Shown here piece after piece: positions 48,319 through 60,086 of a stretch of DNA of 64,000 nucleotides (within the stretch, counting starts at the first letter, position 1; the number at the start of each line of letters is the position of its first letter). The position numbers were made by a program, and so were the translations under genes. This stretch comes from Chanodichthys erythropterus (lineage: Eukaryota; Chordata; Actinopteri; Cypriniformes; Xenocyprididae): NCBI RefSeq assembly GCF_024489055.1, contig NC_090238.1:1628501-1692500 (forward strand), written 5' to 3'. The notes under the pieces are model-generated. The model was not told the DNA's origin. It saw only the letters and a program-made list of their open reading frames with translations, and did no database searches.

Positions 48319-48504
48319 GAATCTGAGCGTCTAGAGATGATGAATTCGGAGCTGAAGTCACAGATCGAGGAGCTGAAGCACGAACGACAGCAGCTCATCC
48401 TGATGCTCAATCGCCATCGGCCCACCTGCATCGTGAGGACGGACAGCATTAAGAGCCCTGAGAAAGAGGCCAACCCTCTCCTGGAGCAGGTGGAGGCCGA
48501 ATGA
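48319..48504 (+). CDS. jdp2: jdp2 coding exon 3, leucine zipper and tail (residues 100-160)
   Basis: Acceptor TTGAAG with a weak pyrimidine tract, after an 83-bp intron. Heptad leucines 104, 111, 118 and 125 are followed by His132. The tail includes LNRHRPTCIVRTDSIKSP and ends NPLLEQVEAE before TGA. Confidence 0.97.
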   Translation, partial: ESERLEMMNSELKSQIEELKHERQQLILMLNRHRPTCIVRTDSIKSPEKEANPLLEQVEAE

Positions 48505-49175
48505 GAAGGACCACACATTTCCATGTTACTGTTTACAGGTTAGCTCCTCTCCAGCTAGCTGAAGCACTTGGTTTGAAGCACTTGGACATTTTAAGGAAGG
48601 ATGGAGAGTTGCGACTAAACAAAGCAACAAGTAAAACACACTGATGATGGCCTCAGTACATTGGGCTGTGTGTTGGCAGTTACAAAACGTTTATGGGATT
48701 GTTTTTCTCCTGTAAAACTTTTTTTTTTTTTTTTGTGGTCATAAAGTGCCTTATTTTAGTCTGTTTAGGAAAGAATTGTCAATAGTTTGTTATGAATTCA
48801 TGAAAACACTCATCAAATGGTTGGACACGCATGTTGTGGCCTCGCCCTGTTAACTGGATGATTCTTCATGGACTGTCTCAACGTTTATTCACCATTTGCT
48901 GCCTTCAGTTGCGTTTTTTGTTTTTCTGACGCAGGCGTCATGTATGCACATATGTATGAACTGTTTACATCTTGCCAATTTATTATAGTTATCTACTATA
49001 TATATATATATATATATATATATGATTTTTATACTTCCTGTACATGGACTTATCACTAGATGTGATACATTTTATGCAACAAACAATTTCATAACCTCTA
49101 TTTCTGTGACTTATTCAATTTGTTGTATAGCTGTGAAAACTGCAAACATTTAATAAACAGTGATTTTCAAATGTT
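48505..49175 (+). other. jdp2 3' UTR (inferred)
   Basis: AATAAA at 49,152-49,157 is the first good poly(A) signal after the stop. It includes a poly-T run at 48,719-48,735 and a TA microsatellite. Confidence 0.6.
49002..49023. repeat. TA microsatellite in the jdp2 3' UTR
   Basis: (TA)n run. Confidence 0.9.
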
Positions 49176-49228
49176 ATTTTGTGATAATCACATTTTTGGA
49201 CAACCTGTAGCCATTTACATGTCAAAAT

Positions 49229-49480
49229 TACATCTTTTACATCACGTGGATGGCCGGGTGCATGTGCGTCTCTTACCTGGGGAACACATGGCACCAGGAT
49301 GCACTATGGGAAGAAGGCAAGCCGGCGGAGGCAGTGTGATGCTTTGGGCAATGTTCTGCTGGGAAACCTTGGGTCCTGCCATCTAAATGGATGTTACTTT
49401 GACACGTACCACCTACCTAAGCATTGTTGAGACCCTTTCATGGAAACAGTATTCCCTGGTGGCTGTGGCCTTCTTTCTAA
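49229..49480 (+). pseudogene. Tc1-like transposase fragment
   Basis: The plus strand encodes DGRVHVRLLPGEHMAPGC, TMGRRQAGGGSVMLWAMFCW and TLTRTTYLSIVE. These are phrases of the central part of Tc1/mariner transposase between the first and second catalytic Asp. It is interrupted by a stop at 49,384 and loses frame after about 49,440. No catalytic triad remains. Confidence 0.75.
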
Positions 49481-49805
49481 TCATGTTAGAGCTGTATTTA
49501 GCTTTAAAAATCCTCCAAATACAGACTTTTTACTCCTCCATAACTAAAAGTCACCATTCTTCAGCTGTCATGATGTCCTGTCTGCTCTGCAGGGCCTGTA
49601 AAATGAGCCCTTTTCACATTTCTGGGGGTTTGGAGCACAGAGGCAAACTATAGCAGTGTTGGATAAACTTCTATAGAGCTAAATGGGAGATCATAGCATT
49701 TTATTTTTGTGTTCCCATTTGCACCAAGATAAAAACAACTGTGGAGTGGAAGAGTCAGGTTTCACAAGTAGAAACTAGGTCAACTGAGTTTTAACAATAA
49801 CTTAT

Positions 49806-50040
49806 AGGCCTGGTTTCACAGACAGGGCTTAGCCTAAGCCAGGATTAAGCCTTAGTTCAATTAAGGCATTTGAGTAGATTTTATAAATGTTCACTAGAAA
49901 AAAACATTGGTGTGCATCTTGAGACAAAACTATGACACTGACAAATTTTAAGATCTGTCAGTACAAGTTACTTACAGTCAAAACAGCTCAAACATGCATT
50001 TTTAGTCTAGGACTAGCTTAAGCCTTGTCTAACTGGGGAT
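49806..50040. mobile_element. MITE with GGTTTCACAGACAGGGCTTA end
   Basis: The left end GCCTGGTTTCACAGACAGGG and the right GCTTAAGCCTTGTCTAACTG are imperfect inverted repeats, with CAGTACAAGTTACTTACAG inside. This is a widespread vertebrate/fish MITE type. Confidence 0.6.
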
Positions 50041-50335
50041 AAACCTTCACTTTATTGCACCATGCAATTTATATAATACATTTTGTATTTTTCTAGACCT
50101 TAGTCTTTTTTTGGATTCAGTGTGAGCGACCAGCCACTCTTCTCTGTTCTGGATAAACCTTCAAAGACAGCCTTACTGTGAGTTCATAGCTTTTGTTGAA
50201 GCCATACGTTTGATTTTAGTCAAAAAATCCCTATGGGAAAATTCAATAGAAAAAACACTTCTCGAACCAATGCCGCTGAACAAGTGGGTGGCAGTAATGT
50301 ACTCTATTGCATTACCACAACTTTCCAAAAGAGGA

Positions 50336-50362
50336 AAGAAAGAAGAAGAAGAAGAAGAAGAA
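50336..50362. repeat. GAA microsatellite
   Basis: (GAA)n run. Confidence 0.9.
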
Positions 50363-50539
50363 AACAGAGAACGAGATGATTAAGACAGTCAGAAGAGAGT
50401 TAGATATCAAATTCATAATCACTCCCTCAGAAGCTGCATTAGAAAACCCCCCGCAGCAGCGTTGATTGTTTTGTAATTTAATGCCAGGATCATTAAACAC
50501 AGTAGTATAGTGTTACAAAGTTCTCTCTTCTCTGTCTGT

Positions 50540-51905
50540 CCTCATTACTGTGAAGTTGGTTGTTCTGTTCCCGGTTCTGAGTGTTTTATAGAGTTTTGAG
50601 ATTGATTCAATAAAAAAGCTGTTGCATCCTTTGTACCGCAACCAGCGACTGTGACATTTACTTTTTTAAACAGATTTGTCATGGTCCATTTTCTCATGAC
50701 TGTGCAACAATTAACATCTCCTAAATCTGGCAACTTTTATATGAGTACTCCAGTGTTCAATTCTGCATGTTTTGCCCTTAAACAATCCTCCATATAATCT
50801 GAGCCAGTGGATTTCTCCCACAGCAAACCATTATTTTCAGTTTCTCATTGAAGTTTTCGATCTGCACTCATCCAGACCCTCAAACTGAATTGCAACATCT
50901 GTAATATGCAGCATCTGATGGACACTGTTAAACAAGGACACCCTCCCCAATTCACCAGCATTTCCTTGTGAGACCTGGATGGACAAGCACATGAAGTTGT
51001 CAAACAGCTCTTGTCTCAGAAATCCTTTCAGAACAATATTTTCTGTGTATGGCTTCAGTTGTCTGTACTCATCTGCTTTCAATCTGTCAGTTTCATTCAA
51101 TCCCTTGAGGCATTTGGCAAATTCTGCATCTCAGATTTTCATGCTTGTTGCTTAAAACAGCAGTGTGTCCTGCAGGCATCCTTGTCTCTTTTGGTCCGTG
51201 CATCCATATTAGGATCCATAATACCCTGAGAAGGTTGGCAGGTCCATCATCACAGACGATGCCACTAAGTTAAACTGGCATGTGTCTTTCTTGGTACCAC
51301 AGACTCTCTTTCTCTTCAATTTTATCATTTCTTCAACCGTTGCTTTGAGTTTCCACATGTTATGGCCACTGGGAATACAAACTTGACCACTGCAAATTTT
51401 TGAACTGTAAGAGACCATCAATATTAGGGCTAAATTCTAAGAGATCCTCTCATTTGTCTCCACAGAGTTGTATACCATTTTAAATACTCCATTCCTGACT
51501 TCTGCTGAATATTCATGGTTTTTGGAGTATCGAACAATATTCTACATGATGGAAGGCCTATTTATCCATGTGTCTTCAAGAATTTCAGAAAGATGTCTAC
51601 AGGCATTATAGACAATTTCATTTTCCAGGATGGAATTTGAATTACGTGTCATCAGGCAATGTCTCTCTTTAGACATGTTTCCAAATTCAGTCTTTCATCA
51701 TTCTCCACAATGCCATGATCCTTGTGTTTTCTTTTCATGCCCTCCACCATAAATGTTCCAACAGTTTAGCCATCTTCATTTGCCCTGGAAAGTCCTTCAT
51801 TCTCTATGTTTTCCATTTTCTTTGTAGTTTTCTTAGTCTTTGTCCCGTTGTCTCTCTTCCTCTTTCTCTCCATGGCTTTACAGATCTGAAAGAGACTGTA
51901 AGGGA
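50540..51905 (-). pseudogene. Unrecognised degraded minus-strand ORF group
   Basis: Minus-strand frames at 50,837-51,100 (87 codons), 51,209-51,421 (70 codons) and about 51,766-51,880 have protein-like composition. They include an RKRKRDNGTKTKKTTKKM stretch and a QLKPYTENIVLKGFLRQEL stretch, and are separated by stops and frame changes. They may be parts of one decayed transposase or gene. I do not recognise a family and claim no function. Confidence 0.3.
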
Positions 51906-51925
51906 AGTGTTTAATTAACTTATAG

Positions 51926-52119
51926 CAGGGATGGGCAACTCTGGTCCTGGAGGGCCAGTGTCCTGCAGAGTTTATCTCCATCCCTGATAAAAACTCACTT
52001 GCCTATAACTTTCTACTAATCCTAAAGACCTTTATTAGCTTGTTCAGGTGTGTTTGATTAGGGTTGGAGCTGGCCTCTGCTGGGCAGTGGCCCTCCAGGA
52101 CCGGAGTTGCCCATCCCTG
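51926..52119. mobile_element. hAT-type MITE, 194 bp, with 8-bp target duplication
   Basis: Ends CAGGGATGGGCAACTCTGGT and GTTGCCCATCCCTG, with GTCCTGGAGGGCCA arms. Flanked by ACTTATAG (51,918-51,925) and ACTTGTAG (52,120-52,127), 7 of 8 alike. This is a very common vertebrate MITE. Confidence 0.9.
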
Positions 52120-52599
52120 ACTTGTAGGGTCAGGAAACTCACACATATAAATTGTTATCATTACTGAGTCCTATGTCATTCCAGAAATGAAAGCTTTAGC
52201 GTGAGTTCTGCTGGGAAGACTCTAATGTTACGTCATTCATAAGATCAGATCTAACCAATCATTATCGAACACTCAGGTATAAAGCATTGGTACTTACACT
52301 TATCTTTATTTCGGGCAGGATATGCTGAGCGTACAACCCTTCGGATGTGTGCTACGGACGGGGCCTACGCCAAAGAACTTTATCTTATTGTTTAGCTTTC
52401 TGGTTGTTAATAAATTTCATTGTTATGTTATTTTGCCTCCCGAGTCTTTCTGGTAGAAATGACTTTCTTCTGTGGAAAACAAGGAGTTATTTTTATAATA
52501 TGTTACATTTGTTGATGATTTCAATAGAAGTTGATATTGACTAACTTTAAAGCTTAAAAGCACTCACAATTGTAGTAAAAGTTGTTCCCTTTCAATAAC

Positions 52600-54575
52600 T
52601 GTTCACTCACATTGCTTCGATAGCTGACTTTATGGGGAAATCCCTTAATCTGACAATACTGAAGCCTGATTGAATCATGTCAAATGGTTTCTCAGCACGC
52701 GCAAATGGGTGGGCCTATTACCTGTACAGCGTAAGCCGCCGCTTATAAGTGCCATTTCATCAGAAATTCCTTCAAGCGCAGAGATCATCTCCTAACTGAC
52801 TTCAGGAACAAGAATGAAGAAACTAAGTCTACTTGTTCACCGTTCTGAAGAGCCCAGCAGCGGACTTGGCAGTGCTGGAGGCGCACCAATCTGAGCCTCG
52901 GTGAGCTCATGCCGGACCAGATCCCGCGTGCTTCACTCTCCCCACAGCGAGAGGATTCTCCAGTTCCCCTCTTCCGAGTGGCTTGGTCTCGTTTGGAAGG
53001 TCCAAGGAGGATGTGGAGGACTGGTTGAACCCCGCTGAGGATTCTGTCACCCTGCCACAGAATGAGCCACTAATGCCCTTAACACTCGGAACTGAATGGG
53101 GGGTGGGGGAGTAACACAGCTGTTTGGGGGCTGGTCCGGCTGAAGCGGGACGTGGCCTCCTCCTCTTCACTCCTGAAGCATCATGAGGCCAGGGACGATG
53201 TAGCTCTGAGGGCTTTACTCCGAGCTTTTTGAGTCCTCTCCAAGAGCGGCAAGGAGCTGGAGTTAGACCACCGAGCCGTCCCACAGCCATCTCGATGAGT
53301 GGTTCCTGCAGCTGGGGCGCCACCAGCGAACCTCCTGCCAGAGACCAGCCTCATTTTTTCCAGAGATGCATGTTTCTTCCACCCTCACCTCTGTGGAAGG
53401 TGCAGAGCAGAAGGGTATGAGAAAAACTCTTTGCTTGAAGAGGCCGTTGTGGCACACCTCTGTTCGCCCACAGCCCCCAGGATTGAAGACCCAGGCTGCC
53501 CATCCCTCTAAGCCCTCAGAGCTACGTCGTCCCTGGCCTCATGGTGCTTCAGGAATGAAGAGGAGGAGGTCAAGTCCCGCATCAGCTGGACCAGCCCCCA
53601 AACAGCTGTGTTCGTTCCCCACCCCTATTCAGTTCCAGGTGTTAAGGGCATTGCATTAGTTGCTAGTAGCTGCCAATCCCACCAAATGTGTCCTCAATAA
53701 AGCTCTTCACCACTGTTACAGAGGATCAAAAACCGGTTGATCCCGATTGTGATGAAACAGAGACTGTCCGTTGGATAATGGACGCGATTGCACTGGCCTT
53801 AAATCTTTAAGCCTGCAATGTCCTATTGGAATGAAAGCCCACTCCTGGGGAATGGCCTCCTCCTAGGCTTGGTACAGTAGGGCCTCTATCAGCAGCATCT
53901 GTGCAACAGCCGGATGGTCTTCGCTCTCTACATTTGCCAGATTCTATAAGCACGGATCCTGTTTGCTTGAGGGTCCTGGATGCACCAAGTCTGTTACATG
54001 CATCATGCCCCCAGATGGTGGTGCTTTTCTAATATTGGTTTTGGCTTGTTACCCCAAGCCAGTGACTCACTGTCCAGTGTGTCCAATGTTGAGGCCAGAG
54101 TCATACCTGGACCAGGTTCACAGGGCCTATTCTCAGCCTTTTGGCTTGGACAGTCCTGTGCTAATAACATGGCAATGTTGGATTGCACTCCCCATGGCTT
54201 CATCTATCAACACAATGTTGTAACTGTTGTTGAAAGGGAAAGTTTTGGTTACTGGCGTAACCTCGGTTCCCTGAGATAGGTGGGTATGAATAATGCGTAA
54301 GCTTGCCATGTTGTTATGCTTACACTGTTTGCAGTCACTTGCCCGCTTCCTCAGTTGAAAGGTTGTGATGATATGGCACTCAGCGGCAGCTTATATGAGC
54401 AAATGGGCTCACTCACTTGGGCATGCTGAGACACCATTTGTATGTGCAATTGCATAGACATCAATCAGACTTCATTATTTTCTGAGAAACGGATTTCCTC
54501 ATAACGTCAGCTATCAATGCAATGTTCATTCTTACCAGGTAGAAATGATCTCAGGGAACTGAGGTTACGTCAGTA
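52600..54575. mobile_element. Rearranged DIRS-like retrotransposon
   Basis: The outer parts are inverted: ATTGCTTCGATAGCTGAC near 52,612 against GTCAGCTATCAATGCAAT near 54,507. GTAACCTCGGTTCCCTGAGA near 54,258 pairs with TCTCAGGGAACTGAGGTTAC near 54,550. Near 53,880-53,950 one frame reads ASISSICATAGW and TFARFY, like the C-terminus of the tyrosine recombinase of DIRS elements. A possible gag-like start, MKKLSLLVHRSEE, is near 52,814. The reverse transcriptase is absent. Confidence 0.6.
53060..53660. repeat. Internal inverted repeat within the DIRS-like element
   Basis: About 53,085-53,215 and 53,510-53,650 are complements; both encode PWPH-ASG-KRRR and SAGPAPKQLC, on the minus and plus strands respectively. 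This shows an inverted duplication of an internal coding segment. Confidence 0.75.
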
Positions 54576-54969
54576 TCTGAAACGTTCATGCAACCTACTC
54601 ATTATATTACAAGATTTCTCCTGATAACTTAGCAGTTTATTTTAATTATTGTCCAATTAGTTCCAGAAACTGAACTTTTATTGTGATGCAGCAGATTCGT
54701 GATTTGAATCATAAATATCCTGCTGGTTCTTAAACAGTTTTTAGTTGTTTTGTGACATAAAATATTATCGTACCTGGCAGGGTAAATGTAAAGTTTAGTA
54801 AAGTTTCTTCACTGCCTTTTCTTGCTGGTTTAGCTGATATTTCACTGCACTGCCATCTGTTGTTTTGAATAATAATTAAACCCTGAAGAGCATCAAGTAT
54901 AAAGCTTTAATGGCAAAACCGGAGCCTGGGATCTTTTTAAGTCTGTCAGTAACGCTCTGCTTAGGTCCT

Positions 54970-55052
54970 GTCTCTATGAAGCCCCTCCTTTTTCATGCTC
55001 AAACAACAACATTACACACACTAAAGTAAGTTGTGAAAAAGCATAATAGGAC
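54970..55052. mobile_element. TTAA-type element end fragment
   Basis: The sequence TGCTCAAACAACAACATTACACACACTAAAG matches the sub-terminal part of the elements at 35.6 kb and 60.1 kb; the rest is missing. Confidence 0.55.
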
Positions 55053-55679
55053 AATATTCATAGGCATCACTTTGTCTTAAAAACCTCAGACACAACTGAC
55101 TGTGTTTACATGAATACACAATATATTGACATCATTTTATTTATATTTGACCATTCAAGCACAATAAACCATCAAAGAGAGGAAATTTAGTGGTTTCACA
55201 CTTCCTTTGACTTTCTTTAATATGTTAATTGGCTAATCTGTGTTTCCCTTTTTTTTCAGTGAATGCAAGACCTACAGATAGTCTTTATTAGCATGTTATC
55301 AGGCCCAGACATGAATGGTTTCAGTTGCACTGCTGAAACACAGAAAAGATGAACAAAAATGTTTATTTTATTTTATATTGTTATCAAAGAACATTGTACA
55401 TTACATTATTTGCCTATCACTGTGATATAGTCCAGGAATATAACTGGAATAAAGTCCAGGTGAGTCCAGCACTGATGTTGCATTTATTTGCACAGCATCA
55501 TCACATTGCCTAACATAGGCTGTACCAGAGAATGACAGAGAATTTGACATCAATTACTGTAACTGTGTGTTATTAGTTAAGATATTGTAGATGCGTTGTT
55601 GCCGTTTCTAACCAGCAGAGGGCGCAGTGGACAATATAGCCACTGTACACAATAAAGTACAGAATAATATTCAAGAAAA
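55053..55679. other. Intergenic upstream of flvcr2
   Basis: No bZIP exon or other gene recognised here or elsewhere between jdp2 and flvcr2. Confidence 0.5.
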
Positions 55680-56070
55680 TAATCATGCTTTTGTAAATCA
55701 TACTTATGACACAAAGTTGAAATTATGACATACTAACACCAAGTCATAGACTACTTATATCATTTAAAGTCCCAATTATAACATAAATGTCATAATTATG
55801 ACAAGGAAAGTAATTAATCTTAATATACAATAATTATGGCTTAGTATATTATAATTTCGACTTTTTATCTCTTTAACTTTTAAATATCATAATTATTACT
55901 TGATGCCATAATTTTACTGTTTTATCTCATAATTATAGTTTTAAAAATTAACATTATGGCATTAAGTAATAATAGTGCCATACTAAATTAATGTCATAAA
56001 TTCTACTTTTTATGTCATACTTTTAATTTTTATGTTATAATTATCGTTTATGTCATAATTAAGATTGAAC
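55680..56070. repeat. Degenerate CATAATTATGAC-type repeat tract
   Basis: Many imperfect, partly self-complementary copies of phrases such as TCATAATTATGAC and GTCATAATT, in both orientations. It resembles in style the interior of the element at 28.6-29.7 kb. Confidence 0.55.
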
Positions 56071-56199
56071 AAAGCATATTTTTTGTCATGTGGCAACTAT
56101 ACCACTAGTGTTCTTGTGCATGTCTATCATTATTTTGCGCAGAAGCTGATGATTAACAGAAGATCAGGTGCTAGAGTTGCTCATATCATTCGAGTGATG

Positions 56200-56226
56200 A
56201 TGATGATCATGATGATGATGATGTAG
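56200..56226. repeat. GAT microsatellite
   Basis: (GAT)n run 250 bp upstream of flvcr2. Confidence 0.85.
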
Positions 56227-56476
56227 AGCCTGAAGCTCGCGCGCATGAATCAGTGATAGAAGTAGAGTTGTTTCCAGGAGGGACGCACGATTCTGTCTTC
56301 AACTTTGCAGTGAATCAGTTTTATTGGGGCTGGAAACAAAGTGTCCGGATGTTTGGGGCCTCGTGCGCTCTTACAGCTGAAATTATGCGTCTGGAAAATG
56401 TTCTTAATATGACAGAGGGACGTGATTCTGGATTCATGAGCAGGTTTGACTGACGGTACAAAAGGAGCTGTACAAA

Positions 56477-57043
56477 ATGTGTGAAAAAGGCGACAGTCAC
56501 TTTGGAAAGGACGCGCTTCAGACAGGACCGACGCCGAAAAGTAACATGGATCACGTTGAAATTTCCGAAAGCCGAGACATGAACACTGTTCCCATCTGTA
56601 GTAACACTCGCTTATACCGGAGAAGGTGGCTCATTCTGTTGGTCTTCAGCTCAAATTCACTGTGCAACGCGTTCCAGTGGATCCAGTATGGAATCATCAA
56701 CAACATCTTCATGAAATTCTACAGCGTCTCTTCATTCGCCATCGACTGGCTGTCAATGGTCTATATGTTGACTTATATCCCCTTCATATTCCCAGTGACA
56801 TGGCTGCTGGAGAGGAAGGGGCTCCGGGTGATCGGTCTGCTCGCAGCCTTCATCAACTGCGTGGGAACGTGGATCAAAGTGGCCAGCGTTCAGCCCAGCC
56901 GTTTCTGGGTCACTATGCTCGGACAGTTCACGTGTTCCTTTGCTCAATTGTTCATTTTAGGGATGCCGTCTCAGGTCGCGTCCGTGTGGTTCGGTTCTGA
57001 TGAAGTGTCCACCGCCTGCGCCATCGGCGTGTTTGGAAACCAG
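56477..57043 (+). CDS. flvcr2: flvcr2 exon 1 (residues 1-189), gene continues beyond the window
   Basis: Encodes the N-terminal third of feline leukemia virus subgroup C receptor-related protein 2. This is a 12-helix major-facilitator membrane protein of vascular and other cells, reported to carry heme or choline. After a hydrophilic head (residues 1-50) come four hydrophobic segments: about 52-72 (WLILLVFSSNSLCNAFQWIQ), 88-112 (FAIDWLSMVYMLTYIPFIFP), 118-140 (GLRVIGLLAAFINCVGTW) and 150-172. Next is the conserved PSQVASVWFGSDEVSTACA and FGNQ before the donor GTGCGTAA, where human exon 1 also ends. The ATG at 56,477 follows an in-frame TGA at about 56,447; Met24 is an alternative start. The ohnolog (a or b) is undecided. 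Confidence 0.95.
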
Positions 57044-57554
57044 GTGCGTAAAAGCGCACGGAGAGCACCACTGCACTGACACATAACGCTCATAGGAATT
57101 AACTGGTTTCATGCAAGTCAGATTAATCGCCTAGGTTACATTAAAACCCAGATTGAGTAGTAGAATTATGTACATAGACTGTACAGTTCTTTTACCATCT
57201 TACGAGCATTTTCATGTAAATTATAGAAGCTCGTAGAGAGCAAAGGTTGATGCAGTAAGGGGTTTAACAGACATGAATTACACTCCAATTTATGACACAT
57301 TAACCTGCAATTAACCTCTAATTGGAGCGTTGTACAGTATATTCATTATACAAGCGGATATAAGTTTTACAGGGTTTTCAAACAACATTAACCCAGAAAA
57401 TTAGATTAACCTACAGGTTTGTCAGACTCAATCACACTGAATAGATGTACTCTCATAAAGTAAAGGTTCTTAATTTGGCATTTCACGAGTTCACACTTAC
57501 AAATAAGTGACATCTTTCCATTTGAAATTACTAATTATTACTCTCTCGAAAACA
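57044..57554 (+). other. flvcr2 intron 1, first part
   Basis: No further exon found to the end of the window, so intron 1 exceeds 6.9 kb. Confidence 0.7.
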
Positions 57555-58560
57555 TTTAGCACGTTTTTACTATTACAGCCCTCAAGGTTAACTAATCGTG
57601 AATCAAGATCTATGGCATTACATTTAAATATATGGCATTATATTCAGATCGTGGCATGAAAGGTTGCAGTGATGATCATTGTAGTTGATCACAGACATGT
57701 TGAGCTCATGAAAGCAGTGATCTCATCATTGAAACTCAATTTCTGCACACTAACTAATGTTTTCATCACAACTAACAGTGCAAACACGATGTAACTAAGA
57801 GATTTGTTGAATAAAACGGGAGTTTTGGTGCGAGTCCAGAATGATAAACTCACTCTGTTTGATTGACAGCTCCAGCGATTGTAAAGGGAGCGTTCTTTGA
57901 TCGCTTTCTTTATATAATTTAAATAACAGTTTAAATAACAGATTATTTTCCTCCTACTAAGAGAAACAAGGTGAAGTTGAGCGTTTAGTCACTGGTTTGA
58001 TTTACTGACACACACACAAAGATCATGTGACTGTACATGAATCATTAATATCAGATCAGGCATTAGAATGAACACAGTTACTGACATGTTGTTGCATTAC
58101 TGTCGAGTTCATATCGTAAAAGTCTGTTTGCGCTGAAATGCGATTGATTTACCAAAGAATCCACAGTGAAATGAACCGAACACAAATAAATAAAGCTCAA
58201 CTGAGACATTCACATTGATGAAAATAAATAACCATATTCCTGCATTAGGATCCTTTGAAAGGTAATGTTATTTTAGTCCTGTATCGCTCTTCTCTCCTCC
58301 TCATCTCACGAACACACCAGTGGGCGGGGCTAACGCTGTGATGATGAAGTAAGCGTTGATTTCTCCTGTGGAGGCGGAGCTTCACCATCTATAGACACAT
58401 TCCAGGATCAGTCGTTCTCTTGGTCTGGAGTCAATAAAAGCTTTTATTGGACTAACAAGGAAGATTTCAGTTCTGAAACTTACAGGATATTCTTACAGTA
58501 CGATGAACTCTTATATATCAAAAGCTCAAGGAAAAGTTGATTTCTCAATTCATGACCCCT
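57555..58560 (-). mobile_element. Non-autonomous DNA transposon, inverted partner of 20,984-22,012
   Basis: Reverse complement of the earlier copy over about 1.0 kb with scattered differences. It lacks the 200-bp right extension of that copy and ends with AATTCATGACCCCTTTAAG. Confidence 0.8.
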
Positions 58561-58563
58561 TTA

Positions 58564-58660
58564 AGAACTGTTCACTGAGAGGTTCTTTAGGAAATCAAAA
58601 ATGGTTCTATGGCATCACTATGAAAAACCCTGTTTGGTACCTTTTTTAAAGAGTGTTTGG
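58564..58660. repeat. Short dispersed repeat fragment
   Basis: AGGTTCTTTAGG... GGTTCTATGGCATCACTATG resembles a recurrent fish repeat; incomplete. Confidence 0.4.
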
Positions 58661-60086
58661 AAACCGAGTTCACATGAGGATGCAATATTCCATAAAAAAA
58701 AAATCAGAATGATCAATATTGACTGTAACTTGATCACTGCGTTCTTAGAGCGGTGTGTCATCCACATGATGCTGCAAAAGATGCAAGTTCAACTGTCAAA
58801 CGCATCCGTCTAGACTAGAGCACATTTACTTAGAAAGCCAGAGGAAAAATGGGTCAGTAGAGTTCTGTGTGAACGGTCACTCAATAGCTTTACTGTGTAA
58901 ATAAATATCTGGGGAGGATAAACGCTGCCTTTTACTTAATTTCCTTATAAAACACATTCAAGCACATTTATCAGTGAAAATGTATTTCATCTCTGATAAG
59001 AGAGAGAAAATGTTGCATGTCCTTGTGCCTTTATTATATAAATATTACTTTTAACTGTTTAATATATAAATGTTATATGTAATCCACCCAGATGTAATTC
59101 ATATGTAGCACAGACTGATAAAGTCATTGTAAAACACAGTAAATATAGTAACACCATCATAATCTTGGAGAGGGCGAGACTGATAACAGCAGATCAGATG
59201 GATGAGGACATGTGCATACATGCGTGTGATGTTTCCACTCATCTAAACAGAAGAAATGCAGCACAAGAATACTCTACTGAAATGATAAGACTTATCTAAA
59301 TTAACACAGGGACATTAATTTTATTGTTATAATATTATTCTAAAATTAGAGTTAATATTGGATCTGGTTTGCTCTTGGCAGACGAGCAGGACAAGGAATA
59401 AAACATTATTTCTTACAAAAATAATACTAAAATAAATAATACTTAATACTTTTACAGTCCAAGCTGAACAGACATGGCAAGATGAATGAAATGCACAGAT
59501 CATAATGTATCTGACATCCTGAAAATCAGAAAGACGATTTGAAAGACAGCACTAATGAATTTCATCAGGTGAACTTACCTGCTTTTATGATTTTAAGACT
59601 CTCAGTGACACCTGTCAATCAAATTTTAGGGCATTTACTGACAGTATAGGCCCTTTGATGACTGTTAAACATGCAGAGAAAAACTGTGGCGCCTCCAGGA
59701 CTTTTTAATGGGGTGGTAAAAATCCTTGGGTTGGTAACCTTAAAAATGTTCTATTTCTGCTTCATCTAACCCATTACAATTATTTCCGTTGATGTAACCT
59801 AATTTGTCAGACTGATATCCACAATTTTCACGGATAACAAAATGATCCAGTGTGCTTTGAAAAATTCTTCCAGGGAGGATGCTCAAGACTTTTGGTTTGC
59901 ATATTGTTTTAATGAGCTACATTTACAAATGATGTTGTGTTTTGTATGATTTTGAAGTCTATATAGTCAACAAGTAATGGCAGGATAAACTGCCAACTTT
60001 ATTTTTTACATTTTAAACCGTTTTTAAAAAGGATAATTTGTATTGATACTGATAAAGTGTATACTGTTGAATGCAATATAAGTTGT
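58661..60086. other. flvcr2 intron 1, AT-rich part
   Basis: No named feature recognised. Confidence 0.4.

Larger units (their letters stand above)
45108..48504 (+). other. jdp2: jdp2 gene span, coding part (160 aa)
   Basis: Jun dimerization protein 2. Coding exons are 45134-45325, 48131-48235 and 48319-48504, with phase-0 joins and introns of 2,805 and 83 bp. The protein of 160 residues compares with 163 in human and is collinear throughout. Jdp2 is a nuclear bZIP repressor that dimerises with Jun or ATF2, or with itself, on AP-1 and CRE sites and recruits histone deacetylase. It lies about 17 kb downstream of fos in the same orientation, as in other vertebrates. The a/b ohnolog status is not decided. 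Confidence 0.96.

Noticed and set aside
52907..53659. Proline/arginine-rich ORFs as a novel gene
   Set aside because: The same peptide occurs on opposite strands as an inverted repeat inside a DIRS-like element.
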